64,000 nt of DNA. It comes from Staphylococcus gallinarum (lineage in GTDB: Bacteria > Bacillota > Bacilli > Staphylococcales > Staphylococcaceae). Positions 18,818-28,880 of the stretch are shown one piece after another (within the stretch, counting starts at the first letter, position 1; every line of letters starts with the position of its first letter). The DNA lies in contig NZ_JXCF01000001.1 of the NCBI RefSeq assembly GCF_000875895.1, positions 124,001 to 188,000 of the forward strand, read 5' to 3'. A program made the position numbers and the translations under genes. The notes beneath the pieces were generated by a model. That model had not been told where the DNA came from. It searched no databases and saw nothing but the letters and a program-made list of their open reading frames with translations.

Positions 18818-18963
18818 AATTGCTACACCTCTCCCTCTATAATAACCAGTCTAAAATAAAGTGCCCTATACTTTGTTAATATATTTTCTAGTATAGCATT
18901 GCTAATTTATTACTGAATAGAATCACATTATTTTTAGTTAAATCAAAATTTTCTGATAAGTTG

Positions 18964-18992
18964 TTGACAAATTGAATTCGAGTGTGTAATCT
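18964..18992 (+). promoter_or_regulatory. Promoter of the met operon
   Basis: TTGACA (18964-18969), a 17-base spacer and TAATCT (18987-18992) precede the long leader RNA of the methionine genes. It diverges from the parB gene about 150 bases away. Confidence 0.65.
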
Positions 18993-18997
18993 TAGGT

Positions 18998-19440
18998 ATA
19001 TCAAATTTACAACAGAAACAAACCAAACACAGTAATAAGGAAAGTAAAACTTACACTGCTGACACAGAGAGTCTTTGATACGCTGAAAGAAGACACAGAA
19101 AGAAAGTTCGAAAATGGCCTTTGAGTGTTGTTGCCAATATGAGGTTTCAACGGGATCGCCCGTTACAGCGATACAGTATTAACATTTTGTTGAATGGCGT
19201 ACTGGATTTATCCACACGTCGTATACGTCGTTAATACTCATTTTAATTATTATATATTAAGGTGAGTTTTTTAATGCACTATATGATGACACAATTCAGA
19301 CGTTAAGTTAAATTAACAAGATGGCGTACTGGATAAGGTTACGTTAGTGATAACGTGACAAATTAAGGTGGTACCGCGAGCTAAGCTTTCGTCCTTTACA
19401 TCCGATTTATTCGGGTTTAAAGGACGGAGGCTTTTTTTAT
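18998..19440 (+). ncRNA. T-box riboswitch leader, methionine specific
   Basis: A leader of roughly 440 bases that senses uncharged tRNA. The invariant T-box sequence AAGGTGGTACCGCGA is at 19364-19378, and the AGAGAG motif of stem I is near 19066. A GAAAATGG segment before CCTTTGAGTG places a candidate AUG specifier at 19114-19116, which fits methionyl-tRNA. The antiterminator competes with the terminator at 19384-19438. Staphylococcal metICFE is known to be controlled by a Met T-box leader. The 14-mer ATGGCGTACTGGAT occurs twice inside it, at 19194 and 19321. Confidence 0.92.
19384..19438 (+). terminator. T-box leader terminator
   Basis: GCTTTCGTCCTTTA pairs with TAAAGGACGGAGGC and is followed by seven T. 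Its 5' arm overlaps the region that would pair with the T-box sequence, the standard attenuator arrangement. Confidence 0.9.
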
Positions 19441-19463
19441 TTCAAACAAGGAGGTTATCGATT

Positions 19464-20567
19464 ATGAAAAATACTGAACTAGCACAAATTGCATTATCTG
19501 AAGATCAAACAGGCGCAATCGCCAATCCAATATATTTATCAACGGCATATCAACATCCACATTTAGGGGCGTCTACAGGTTACGATTACACTCGTACCAA
19601 GAACCCAACACGCTCTGCCTTTGAAGAAGCTTTTGCAAAATTAGAACGCGGAACAGCTTCCTTCGCAACTTCAAGTGGTATGGCAGCCATTCAACTGGTT
19701 TGTAATTTATTTAAATCAGGTGATGAAATACTAGTCTCATTCGATTTATATGGTGGCACATTTAGACTATTTGATTTTTATGAGAAACAATACGGTATTC
19801 GTTTCAAATACGTAGATTTCCTAAATTACGAAGAAGTAAAAGGCCAAATCACTGACAATACTAAAGCCTTATTCATTGAACCAATCTCAAATCCTCAAAT
19901 GATTAAGATTGACTTAGACCCTTATTACATTTTAGGCAAAGAATATAATCTGTTAACAATTGTAGATAATACATTTTTAACACCTTATCTCTCTACACCT
20001 CTCGAAGATGGTGCAGACATCGTATTACATTCAGCCACTAAATATATCGGAGGTCACAATGATGTACTAGCTGGTGTAGTAACAGTTAAAGATGACGCGT
20101 TAGCAGAACAATTTGCTGATTTTCACAACATGATTGGCGCTACGCTTGCTCCAATCGATAGCTACTTACTACAGCGCGGATTGAAGACTTTGCACCTCAG
20201 AATGGATCGTTCAGAATATAACGCCAAATTACTCGCTGAACGATGTAGTAACTTAGAAGCAATTGACGAAGTGCTTTATAGCGGACAGACGGGTATGCTG
20301 AGCTTACGATTAAATAAGAACTTTAAAGCAAATAAATTTTTGGAAAATTTAGAAATTTGTATCTTTGCAGAAAGTCTTGGTGGAACGGAAACCTTTATTA
20401 CATTCCCTTACACACAAACCCATGTCGATATGCCTGATGAAGAAAAGGATAAACGTGGCATTGATGAGCATCTACTTAGACTATCTATTGGGATTGAAGA
20501 CTATGACGATATCGAAAGCGATATTATACAAGCATTAGAAAAATCTAAAGAAGGAGTGATTTCATGA
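19464..20567 (+). CDS. metI: Cystathionine gamma-synthase / O-acylhomoserine sulfhydrylase
   Basis: PLP enzyme joining an activated homoserine (O-acetyl or O-succinyl) with cysteine to cystathionine. It belongs to the Cys/Met metabolism PLP family: YDYTRTKNPTR near the N-terminus and the lysine motif HSATKYIGGHNDVLAG that forms the Schiff base. The true protein is 367 residues. The frame is open from 19368, but that part lies inside the T-box terminator, and AAGGAGG at 19448-19454 points to the ATG at 19464. Its stop overlaps the metC start by four bases (ATGA), indicating translational coupling. Confidence 0.93.
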   Translation: MKNTELAQIALSEDQTGAIANPIYLSTAYQHPHLGASTGYDYTRTKNPTRSAFEEAFAKLERGTASFATSSGMAAIQLVCNLFKSGDEILVSFDLYGGTFRLFDFYEKQYGIRFKYVDFLNYEEVKGQITDNTKALFIEPISNPQMIKIDLDPYYILGKEYNLLTIVDNTFLTPYLSTPLEDGADIVLHSATKYIGGHNDVLAGVVTVKDDALAEQFADFHNMIGATLAPIDSYLLQRGLKTLHLRMDRSEYNAKLLAERCSNLEAIDEVLYSGQTGMLSLRLNKNFKANKFLENLEICIFAESLGGTETFITFPYTQTHVDMPDEEKDKRGIDEHLLRLSIGIEDYDDIESDIIQALEKSKEGVIS

Positions 20568-21739
20568 GTTTATCAAAAGAAACTGAAGTGATATTCGACG
20601 CACATAGAGGGACTGATTATGATTCTGCTAATCCTCCTTTATATGATTCATCAACTTTTCATCAAAAAGTATTAGGTGGCAATGCTACTTATGACTATGC
20701 AAGAAGTGGTAATCCTAACAGAGCATTACTCGAAGAAAAGTTAGCCAAACTTGAAGGTGGAGACTATGCCTTTGCTTATGCTTCAGGTATTGCAGCAATT
20801 TCTGCAGTGTTATTAACACTCAGCGCAGGTGATCATGTTATTCTACCAGACGATGTATACGGTGGCACATTCCGATTAACTGAACAGATATTAACACGTT
20901 ATAACATTCAATTTACAACAGTTGACACTACAGAGTTAGAAAGTGTTGAAGCAGCGATTCAAGATAATACCAAATTAATTTATATCGAAACACCGTCTAA
21001 CCCTTTATTCAAAGTTACAGACATCAAGGGTATTGTTCAAATCGCTCAACAACATGAATTATTAGTCGCAGTAGATAATACGTTTATGACACCACTTGGA
21101 CAATCACCTCTCTCTTTGGGAGCTGATATTGTGGTACATAGTGCTACTAAATTTTTAGGAGGTCATAGCGACATTATTGCAGGTGTAGCTATCACTAGTA
21201 ACAAAGAAGTAGCTGACGCTTTATACCTATTACAAAATGGTACAGGAACTGCTCTATCTGCTCAGGATAGTTGGACACTGGCTAAACATTTAAAAACATT
21301 ACCTGTTCGCTTTAATCAATCTGTATCAAATGCTCAAAAATTATATGACTTTTTAATAGAAAGAACTGAAATCGCAGAAGTCTATTACCCAGGTAATGAT
21401 TCATTACATTTGGCACAAGCGAGCCATGGTGGCGCAGTACTCGGATTTAGATTAAAAGACGAATCCAAAGCACAAGCATTTGTAGACGCATTAACATTGC
21501 CACTCGTTTCAGTTAGTTTGGGCGGCGTCGAAACAATCTTGTCACATCCAGCTACAATGTCACATGCAGCGGTACCACAAGAAGTGCGTGAAGCACGTAA
21601 TATCACATTTGGCTTGTTTAGATTAAGTGTTGGTTTAGAACAACCAGAAGAATTAATTGCAGATTTAAACTATGCATTTAAGGAGGCTTTCAATGAGTCA
21701 ATTACTCAAGGCATTACAGAACAATATTCTAGTCGCTGA
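20564..21739 (+). CDS. metC: Cystathionine beta-lyase
   Basis: PLP enzyme cleaving cystathionine to homocysteine, pyruvate and ammonia. It is paralogous to the preceding gene: YDYARSGNPNR, the DDVYGGTFRL block, and the PLP-lysine motif HSATKFLGGHSDIIAG. At 391 residues it is normal in length. AAAGGAG precedes the ATG, which overlaps the metI stop. Its own end overlaps the metF start by 47 bases. Assignment as lyase rather than synthase rests on operon order (metI-metC-metF-metE), since the two subfamilies share motifs. Confidence 0.92.
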   Translation: MSLSKETEVIFDAHRGTDYDSANPPLYDSSTFHQKVLGGNATYDYARSGNPNRALLEEKLAKLEGGDYAFAYASGIAAISAVLLTLSAGDHVILPDDVYGGTFRLTEQILTRYNIQFTTVDTTELESVEAAIQDNTKLIYIETPSNPLFKVTDIKGIVQIAQQHELLVAVDNTFMTPLGQSPLSLGADIVVHSATKFLGGHSDIIAGVAITSNKEVADALYLLQNGTGTALSAQDSWTLAKHLKTLPVRFNQSVSNAQKLYDFLIERTEIAEVYYPGNDSLHLAQASHGGAVLGFRLKDESKAQAFVDALTLPLVSVSLGGVETILSHPATMSHAAVPQEVREARNITFGLFRLSVGLEQPEELIADLNYAFKEAFNESITQGITEQYSSR

Positions 21740-23537
21740 CGGTGCAATCGGAACTATATTTTACTCTGAAGGCCTGGATACTTGCCCAGAAGCGTACAAC
21801 TTAACATATCCTGAAAAGGTACAACGTATACATCAAAGTTATATTGATGCAGGTGCAGATATCATCCAAACCAATACGTATGGTGCAAACTTTGAAAAGT
21901 TAAAGGTCTTTGGGTTAGAGCACAAGGTTAAAGAAATACACCAAGCTGCTGTGCGCATTGCTAAAAATGCAGCAAACGAAGATACATTTATTCTCGGTAC
22001 TGTAGGTGGATTTAGAGGTATTAAACAAGAGGATTTAGAACTGACCGCAATTCAGTATCACACAGAAATACAAGTAGATACTTTAATAGAAGAAGGTGTC
22101 GATGGCTTACTCTTCGAAACCTATTACGATTTAGATGAATTAACTAACATTATTACCGCTACTAAACGTAAATACAATATCCCTATTATCGCTCAACTCA
22201 CAGCGCTAAATACTAATTATTTGCGAGATGGAACTGAAATTAATGAAGCTTTAAAGACATTGATAGCTAGCGGGGCAGATATTGTCGGCTTAAATTGTCA
22301 TCACGGTCCACATCATATGAAGGAATCATTTTCTCATATAGAATTACCTGATGATGCTTATCTATCATGCTATCCTAATGCTAGCCTATTAGACATAGAT
22401 AACAGTGAATTTAAGTATAGTGATAATGCAGTATATTTCGGCAAAGTAGCACAACAACTCATCAGTGAAGGTGTTCGTTTAATTGGTGGATGTTGTGGCA
22501 CAACACCAGAACATATCAAATTTATTAAATCATCTGTAGCTGAACTGTCACCCATTACAGACAAAAATGTAATTCCAATCACTAAAAAAGTAAAAAAACA
22601 AAGTAATCAATCGACAATTAAACAAAATCTTACAGATAAAGTCAAAGCACGACCTACTGTTATTGTTGAATTAGATACACCAAAGCATTTAGACACAGAT
22701 AAATTTTTCAGAAATATCAAAAAACTTGACGAGGCTGATATTGATGCAGTCACACTTGCCGACAATTCACTCGCTACCGTTCGTGTTAGTAATATTGCGG
22801 CAGCAAGTATTATCAAGCAACAATATGATATCGAGCCACTCGTTCATATCACATGTCGAGATAGAAACCTTATCGGTTTACAGTCACATTTACTCGGACT
22901 ATCACTCATTGGCGTTAATGAAATTTTAACGATTACTGGTGATCCATCAAAAATTGGGCACTTGCCAGGTGCGTCCAATGTATATGATGTAAACTCCAAA
23001 GGTTTAACTGAAATTGCATTACGCTTTAACCAAGGTATCAATACTGATGGTGATGCGCTGAAGGTCAATACCAACTTCAACATCGCCGGTGCGTTTGATC
23101 CGAATGTAAGAAAGTTAGATGGTGCAGTACGACGGTTAGAAAGAAAGTTAGAAAGTGGGATGAATTACTTCATCACCCAACCCGTCTACAGTGCTGAAAA
23201 AATCAAAGAAGTATATGAAGCAACTAAACATTTAGACGCTCCGTTTTTTATCGGCATCATGCCTGTAACAAGTTATAAGAATGCCTTGTTTTTACATAAT
23301 GAGGTGCCAGGTATCAAATTATCTGAAGAAATACTCAGTCAATTTGAAGCCGTAAAAGACGATAAAGAAAAAACAAAAGCTTTAAGCTTGAAACTTTCAA
23401 AGGAATTAATCGATACCGTTCATCAATATTTTAATGGTCTATATTTAATCACACCATTCCAAAGCGTCGATTATACACTTGAACTTGCATCATATTCAAA
23501 AACGATTACTTCAAATAAACAGGAGGCAATATTATGA
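21693..23537 (+). CDS. metF: Bifunctional homocysteine S-methyltransferase / methylenetetrahydrofolate reductase
   Basis: Fusion of two methionine-cycle activities. The N-terminal half (to about residue 290) is a homocysteine methyltransferase, with [14 protein letters not shown] and the zinc-ligand segment [11 protein letters not shown]. The C-terminal half is a 5,10-methylenetetrahydrofolate reductase providing the methyl donor, with [18 protein letters not shown] and [16 protein letters not shown]. Length is 614 residues. AAGGAGG precedes the ATG at 21693; the frame is open further upstream inside metC. The fusion matches the Bacillus YitJ type. A four-base overlap couples it to metE. Confidence 0.92.
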   Translation: MSQLLKALQNNILVADGAIGTIFYSEGLDTCPEAYNLTYPEKVQRIHQSYIDAGADIIQTNTYGANFEKLKVFGLEHKVKEIHQAAVRIAKNAANEDTFILGTVGGFRGIKQEDLELTAIQYHTEIQVDTLIEEGVDGLLFETYYDLDELTNIITATKRKYNIPIIAQLTALNTNYLRDGTEINEALKTLIASGADIVGLNCHHGPHHMKESFSHIELPDDAYLSCYPNASLLDIDNSEFKYSDNAVYFGKVAQQLISEGVRLIGGCCGTTPEHIKFIKSSVAELSPITDKNVIPITKKVKKQSNQSTIKQNLTDKVKARPTVIVELDTPKHLDTDKFFRNIKKLDEADIDAVTLADNSLATVRVSNIAAASIIKQQYDIEPLVHITCRDRNLIGLQSHLLGLSLIGVNEILTITGDPSKIGHLPGASNVYDVNSKGLTEIALRFNQGINTDGDALKVNTNFNIAGAFDPNVRKLDGAVRRLERKLESGMNYFITQPVYSAEKIKEVYEATKHLDAPFFIGIMPVTSYKNALFLHNEVPGIKLSEEILSQFEAVKDDKEKTKALSLKLSKELIDTVHQYFNGLYLITPFQSVDYTLELASYSKTITSNKQEAIL

Positions 23538-25777
23538 CAATTCAAACATCAAATTTAGGTTTTCCAAGATTAGGTAGAAAGAGAGAATGGAAAAAAGCGA
23601 TCGAAGGATACTGGTCAAAGAAAGTAGACTTAGACACATTACACCAACAATTAACTGATTTACACAAAGAAAACTTATTACTACAAAAGAACTATAATTT
23701 ATCAAGTATTCCAGTTGGTGACTTCTCACTTTACGACCACATTCTTGATACATCTTTATTATTTAACATTATTCCTGAGCGTTTCCAAGGTAGAGATGTT
23801 AATGATGATTTATTATTCGATATTGCTCGTGGTAACAAAGAACATGTTGCAAGCGCATTGATTAAATGGTTTAACACAAACTATCACTATATCGTACCTG
23901 AATGGGATAATGTAGAACCAAAATTAAACAATAACGTTTTGTTGGAACGCTTTAAATATGCACAATCTTTAAATGTTAATGCACACCCAGTTATCGTTGG
24001 CCCAATCACTTTTGTAAAATTATCAAAAGGCGGCAACCAAACTTTTGAAGAAAAAGTAAACACATTACTTCCATTATATAAAGAAGTATTGCAATCACTT
24101 GCTGATGCAGGTGCTGAATACATCCAAGTTGATGAACCAGCATTAGTTGAAGATGATAGTGCCGATTATGAAGACATCACTGCTGCAGCGTATAAGTATT
24201 TTGCTGATGCAGGACTAGAAGATAAACTAGTCATCCAAACATACTTCGAACGCGTAAATTTAAAATTCTTAAACAGTCTACCGGTTAAAGGTTTAGGTTT
24301 AGACTTCGTTCACGATCGTAACTTCAACCTTGAGCAAATTAAAGCTGGCGATTTAGATCGTTCTAAGACACTTTATGCTGGTATCATCGATGGCCGTAAT
24401 GTTTGGGCAACTGATATCGAAGCAAAGAAAGAATTAATCGAAACATTACAATCATATACAGATGATCTTGTCATTCAACCGTCATCTTCTTTATTACACG
24501 TTCCAGTATCGTTAGATGATGAAACATTAGACGATTCAATCGCTGAAGGCTTAAGCTTTGCAACTGAAAAGTTAGACGAACTTGATGCATTACGAAGATT
24601 GTTTAATGATAACGATGATGCTAAATATAATGAGTTAAAAGCAAGCTATGAACGTTTCCAAAACCAATCATTCAAAAACCTTGAATATGACTTTGAAAGT
24701 GTACCAACATCTCGTAAATCAGTATTTGCTGAGCGTAAAAAAGCACAAGATGCACGCTTAAACTTACCAGATTTACCAACAACAACAATTGGTTCATTCC
24801 CTCAATCACAAGAAGTACGTAAACAACGTGCAGATTGGAAAAATAACCGTATCACAGACGAAGCATACAAAACATTCTTAGATAATGAGATTGCTCGTTG
24901 GATTAAGATTCAAGAAGATATCGGTTTAGATGTATTAGTACACGGTGAGTTCGAACGTAATGACATGGTAGAATTCTTCGGTGAGAAATTACAAGGTTTC
25001 TTAGTTACTAAATTCGGTTGGGTTCAATCATACGGTTCACGTGCTGTTAAGCCACCAATCATCTATGGAGATGTTAAATGGACTGAACCATTAACTGTGA
25101 AAGAAACTTTATACGCACAAAGTTTAACAGACAAACCTGTCAAAGGTATGTTAACTGGTCCAGTTACAATCTTAAACTGGTCATTCGAACGTGTAGATTT
25201 ACCTCGTGAAGAAGTTCAAGACCAAATCGCACTTGCGATCAATGAAGAAGTACTTGCTTTAGAAGAAGCTGGTATCCAAATCATCCAAGTAGATGAGCCG
25301 GCATTACGTGAAGGTTTACCATTACGTTCAGAATATCATGCAGACTATTTAGATAAAGCTGTACGTTCATTCAAACTTTCAACTTCTTCAGTGTCTGATG
25401 AAACACAAATCCATACGCATATGTGTTATTCTCAATTTGGACAAATCATTCACGCAATCTATGATTTAGATGCAGATGTAATCTCAATCGAAACTTCACG
25501 TAGCCATGGTGATTTAATCCAAGACTTTGAAGACATTACGTATGACTTAGGTATTGGCCTTGGTGTCTATGATATTCACAGTCCACGTATTCCAACTGAA
25601 GAAGAAATCACGACTGCGATCGACCGTGCTTTACAAGAAATCGACCGTTCACTATTCTGGGTTAACCCTGACTGTGGTCTAAAAACACGTAAAGAAGACG
25701 AAGTTGTCGAAGCATTAACTGTATTAGTTAATTCAGTTGATAAATTACGTAAAACAACAAATTCAGCAACAGTTTAA
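23534..25777 (+). CDS. metE: Cobalamin-independent methionine synthase
   Basis: Transfers the methyl group of 5-methyltetrahydrofolate-triglutamate to homocysteine without B12. The 747-residue length covers the duplicated TIM-barrel pair. Features seen are [13 protein letters not shown] at the N-terminus, IQVDEPAL in both halves, [10 protein letters not shown] opening the catalytic half, HTHMCYSQF with zinc ligands, and the NPDCGLKTR zinc-ligand motif at the end. An AGGAGG site is inside the end of metF. Codon use (heavy TTA, GAA, AAA) suggests high expression. Confidence 0.95.
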   Translation: MTIQTSNLGFPRLGRKREWKKAIEGYWSKKVDLDTLHQQLTDLHKENLLLQKNYNLSSIPVGDFSLYDHILDTSLLFNIIPERFQGRDVNDDLLFDIARGNKEHVASALIKWFNTNYHYIVPEWDNVEPKLNNNVLLERFKYAQSLNVNAHPVIVGPITFVKLSKGGNQTFEEKVNTLLPLYKEVLQSLADAGAEYIQVDEPALVEDDSADYEDITAAAYKYFADAGLEDKLVIQTYFERVNLKFLNSLPVKGLGLDFVHDRNFNLEQIKAGDLDRSKTLYAGIIDGRNVWATDIEAKKELIETLQSYTDDLVIQPSSSLLHVPVSLDDETLDDSIAEGLSFATEKLDELDALRRLFNDNDDAKYNELKASYERFQNQSFKNLEYDFESVPTSRKSVFAERKKAQDARLNLPDLPTTTIGSFPQSQEVRKQRADWKNNRITDEAYKTFLDNEIARWIKIQEDIGLDVLVHGEFERNDMVEFFGEKLQGFLVTKFGWVQSYGSRAVKPPIIYGDVKWTEPLTVKETLYAQSLTDKPVKGMLTGPVTILNWSFERVDLPREEVQDQIALAINEEVLALEEAGIQIIQVDEPALREGLPLRSEYHADYLDKAVRSFKLSTSSVSDETQIHTHMCYSQFGQIIHAIYDLDADVISIETSRSHGDLIQDFEDITYDLGIGLGVYDIHSPRIPTEEEITTAIDRALQEIDRSLFWVNPDCGLKTRKEDEVVEALTVLVNSVDKLRKTTNSATV

Positions 25778-25801
25778 TAAATCTTATTGTAGGTGATTCT
25801 T

Positions 25802-26542
25802 ATGAGCTATCCTTTGTGGAAACAGTTAGAACAACTTAAGACATTAACGTGGGTCGACTTGACCCACGCCTTTGATGAAACAATCCCATGTTTCAGTGAA
25901 TTTGAACGTGCTAAAGTATCTACTTTGTTCAATGTACAAGACGATGGATTTTACGTTCAAAATTGGAACCTCGTTACACAGTATGGTACACATATTGATG
26001 CGCCAATACATTTTGTAGAAAATACCAGATATTTACATGAAATTGAACTTACAGAACTCGCACTTCCACTCATTGTGTTAGACTTCTCGGATGAAGTTGC
26101 GAAAGACGCTGATTTCATTTTAACGCAAAATCATATCGCACAGTGGGAAGCTGAACATGGCAAAATTGAGCCTGGCACATTCGTTGCTTTACGTAGCGAT
26201 TGGTCAAAACGTTGGCCAGACATTGAACGTTTCGAAAATAGAGATACTGAAGGAAATCTCCATTTACCCGGTTGGGGGTTGGACGCCTTACAATTCTTAT
26301 TTGAAGCAAGGCATATCAAAGCGATTGGTCATGAAACCTTTGACACTGACGCCTCAGTAGATGTAGCCAAAAATGGTGATATTGTCGGCGAACGTTACGT
26401 CTTATCTCAAGACACCTACCAAATTGAGCTGTTAACAAATTTAGATCAATTACCAACACGCGGCGCAATCATTTATACGATTAGCCCGAAACCAAATGAC
26501 GCACCAGGATTTCCTGTTCGTGCATTTGCAATCAAACCTTAA
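25802..26542 (+). CDS. Cyclase-family metal-dependent hydrolase (kynurenine formamidase fold)
   Basis: Member of the cyclase family (PF04199), probably a metal-dependent hydrolase of a cyclic or amide substrate. The motif QYGTHIDAPIHF matches the family metal-binding HxGTHxDxPxH, with Tyr replacing the first residue of the usual pair. IGHETFDTDAS supplies the second conserved block. It is the last gene of the met operon and corresponds to the gene after metE in S. aureus. AGGTGA before the ATG at 25802 is preferred to a GTG at 25793. Its role in methionine metabolism is unknown. Confidence 0.82.
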   Translation: MSYPLWKQLEQLKTLTWVDLTHAFDETIPCFSEFERAKVSTLFNVQDDGFYVQNWNLVTQYGTHIDAPIHFVENTRYLHEIELTELALPLIVLDFSDEVAKDADFILTQNHIAQWEAEHGKIEPGTFVALRSDWSKRWPDIERFENRDTEGNLHLPGWGLDALQFLFEARHIKAIGHETFDTDASVDVAKNGDIVGERYVLSQDTYQIELLTNLDQLPTRGAIIYTISPKPNDAPGFPVRAFAIKP

Positions 26543-26577
26543 ATTAATCAATTAACACTAAAATCTAGCCATTATAA

Positions 26578-26618
26578 ATGATAGTTATAAAAAATTGAGC
26601 CCTTTTTATAACTATCAT
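26578..26618 (+). terminator. Hairpin after the met operon
   Basis: ATGATAGTTATAAAAA and its complement form an AT-rich stem with an eight-base loop, about 35 bases past the last met gene. The following TCTCCTTTCT is only moderately T-rich. Confidence 0.6.
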
Positions 26619-26643
26619 TCTCCTTTCTATAAATATAAACAAT

Positions 26644-26683
26644 AACCCCAAATCGATTCTATCCCTTGGAATGATTTGGGGTT
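26644..26683. terminator. Second hairpin after the met operon
   Basis: AACCCCAAATC and GATTTGGGGTT make an 11-base stem with an 18-base loop. No clear T-tract follows on either strand, so termination is uncertain. Confidence 0.45.
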
Positions 26684-26910
26684 AACTTGTATCATAAGAA
26701 TGTAAGATATTATTGACGATATCTACTAAGGTTACAGTTTCGCAACAAAAATCAAACTTTTAGTATTTATTGATAATACAAAATAACAAAAGTCTCTACA
26801 AATAATTAATAAAACTATAAAATAATGTTATAATTTTTATAAATTTCATATAAAAATAGTATGTATGTGGAATTTTTGTACTTTATACATTTAAGAACGA
26901 GGTGACATTT

Positions 26911-28788
26911 TTGCAACTCAATCAATCAAATACTCCTTTTGATACGAATCAATTGGATCTCATAAATCAGTTACTGCCCATGCTCTCTTCCGAACAAAAG
27001 CATTGGTTAAGTGGCTATCTTATCAACTCATCCGTAGAGGATTACACTTCAGAAACTGACACTACGTCTACGGCATCTTCTGCATCTACTACGTCTTCAA
27101 CTTCTAGCGCATCACCAGTTGAACCAGTAGCTACCGAAGATACTCAAACTGTAACAGAGCCTTTAGATGTTCATATTCTATTTGGTACTGAAACAGGTAA
27201 TGCCGAAGAGGTTTCAGAACAGTTTGAAACAACATTAAAATCTCATAACTTTAATGTACATTTGTGGGATATGGATGACTTTCCAAAGGATAAACTTACA
27301 ACCGTAGGCTATGTATTTATAATTTGTTCGACCCAAGGTGTTGGTGAACCACCAATAAATGCCATTGATTTATATGAGTATTTACACGGTGATACAGCAC
27401 CACGTTTAGAATCATTAAATTATTCAGTATTAGCATTGGGGGATCAAGATTTCCCTGACTTTTGCCAAGCTGGAAAAGACTTTGATCATATACTCGAACA
27501 ATTAGGTGCCAACCGTATCGCAGAACGAGTGGATTGCGACTTCGATTTTGAAGAAACATCAGAACAATGGATGGCAGATATGGTCGAACTATTATCTGCT
27601 CGTGCACCCGATAAAGTTAAAGAAACAGCTACTGCTGAAGAAGTAACGCTAGAGACACATGAGGAGGGTTATTCTAAGGACCAACCTTATGAAGCTAAAG
27701 TTATTGATAATACTGTATTGACTGCACCAGAGGCAACGAGAGAAGTAAGACATTTATCTTTATCTTTAGCAGGTTATGGCGAATCTTATGAACCAGGCGA
27801 CAGTTTAGTAATTATTCCTGAAAATGCACCATCATTAGTCAACAAACTGATACACGTCTTAGGATGGGAAGCAGATACGACAGTTCAAATAGGCAAAGAC
27901 GCTGAAACCATTACTGTCAAAGAAGCATTCACAAAGCATTTTGAAATTTCAAAACTAAGTCCGTCACTCATTAAACAAGCAGCAGATGTATTTAAAAACC
28001 CAATGCTGAGAGCAAATGCTCAAAAAGATACTTGGATAACTAACTATATTTATGGTAGAGATTTAATAGATCTGGTCACAGATTTCTCACCTTATAGCAT
28101 AGAACCTCAAACATTGATTGATATTTTGAGAAAGTTACCGCCAAGAGAGTATTCTATTGCAAGCAGCAATAAAGTAAATGCAGATAGCGTGCATCTTACA
28201 GTACGCGTCGTACGTTATGATGCCTATCACCGTGAACGTCTTGGCGTATGCTCAGGACAACTTGCAGAACGTACCCCAATTGGGGATAGCTTACCTGTAT
28301 ATTTAAAGAAAAATCCAAACTTTAAATTCTCATATGACAATAACACGGCAACAATTATGATTGGTGCCGGCACTGGTATTGCTCCATATCGTGCTTATTT
28401 ACAAGAACGCGAATACTTAGGATTAGCTGGCAATCAATGGTTAATCTTTGGAAATCAAAATTATAGTACTGATTACCTCTATCAAACAGACCTAGAACGC
28501 TGGTTAAATGATGGCGTATTGAGTAAATTAGATTTAGCATTTTCTAGAGATACAGAAAATAAAATCTACGTACAACATCGAATTGAAGAAAATGGTGCTG
28601 AATTTTATCGTTGGCTTGAAGACGGCGCAACAATCTATCTTTGTGGTGATAAAGAGGATATGGCTAAAGGCGTACATCAATCACTTGTTAATGTAGTAAT
28701 GCAACACGGTGGCTATGATGAAACTGCAGCAGAACATTATTTAACAGAACTTATCAAAGCTCAACGTTACCAACGTGATGTATATTAA
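26911..28788 (+). CDS. Orphan CysJ-like diflavin reductase
   Basis: A second sulfite-reductase-type flavoprotein without a neighbouring haemoprotein. It has a short N-terminal helical region like CysJ (LSSEQKHWLSGYL) and a Ser/Thr-rich linker of about 30 residues. The flavodoxin domain (ILFGTETGNAEEVSE) and FAD/NADPH domains ([22 protein letters not shown]) follow, with the same RYQRDVY terminus as CysJ. The preferred start is TTG at 26911: GAGG lies eight bases before it, and the residues MQLNQSNTPF align with the CysJ start. S. aureus also has a stand-alone protein of this type. Its electron acceptor is unknown; it may be CysI or another oxidised-sulfur or nitrogen reductase. Confidence 0.88.
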   Translation: MQLNQSNTPFDTNQLDLINQLLPMLSSEQKHWLSGYLINSSVEDYTSETDTTSTASSASTTSSTSSASPVEPVATEDTQTVTEPLDVHILFGTETGNAEEVSEQFETTLKSHNFNVHLWDMDDFPKDKLTTVGYVFIICSTQGVGEPPINAIDLYEYLHGDTAPRLESLNYSVLALGDQDFPDFCQAGKDFDHILEQLGANRIAERVDCDFDFEETSEQWMADMVELLSARAPDKVKETATAEEVTLETHEEGYSKDQPYEAKVIDNTVLTAPEATREVRHLSLSLAGYGESYEPGDSLVIIPENAPSLVNKLIHVLGWEADTTVQIGKDAETITVKEAFTKHFEISKLSPSLIKQAADVFKNPMLRANAQKDTWITNYIYGRDLIDLVTDFSPYSIEPQTLIDILRKLPPREYSIASSNKVNADSVHLTVRVVRYDAYHRERLGVCSGQLAERTPIGDSLPVYLKKNPNFKFSYDNNTATIMIGAGTGIAPYRAYLQEREYLGLAGNQWLIFGNQNYSTDYLYQTDLERWLNDGVLSKLDLAFSRDTENKIYVQHRIEENGAEFYRWLEDGATIYLCGDKEDMAKGVHQSLVNVVMQHGGYDETAAEHYLTELIKAQRYQRDVY

Positions 28789-28796
28789 TAAAGATT

Positions 28797-28828
28797 AAAA
28801 AGCAGTGTAAAATATACACTGCTTTTTA
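28797..28828. terminator. Bidirectional terminator between the orphan flavoprotein and fadA
   Basis: AAAAAGCAGTGTA pairs with TACACTGCTTTTT. A/T tracts on both sides serve the converging genes. Confidence 0.88.
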
Positions 28829-28880
28829 ATATGACTCATTATTTCCGCTCATATCAAAGATTTAATTACATTATCAAAAT

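Noticed and set aside
19368-19463. N-terminal extension of metI
   Set aside because: It covers the T-box sequence and terminator, and a far better ribosome binding site precedes the ATG at 19464.
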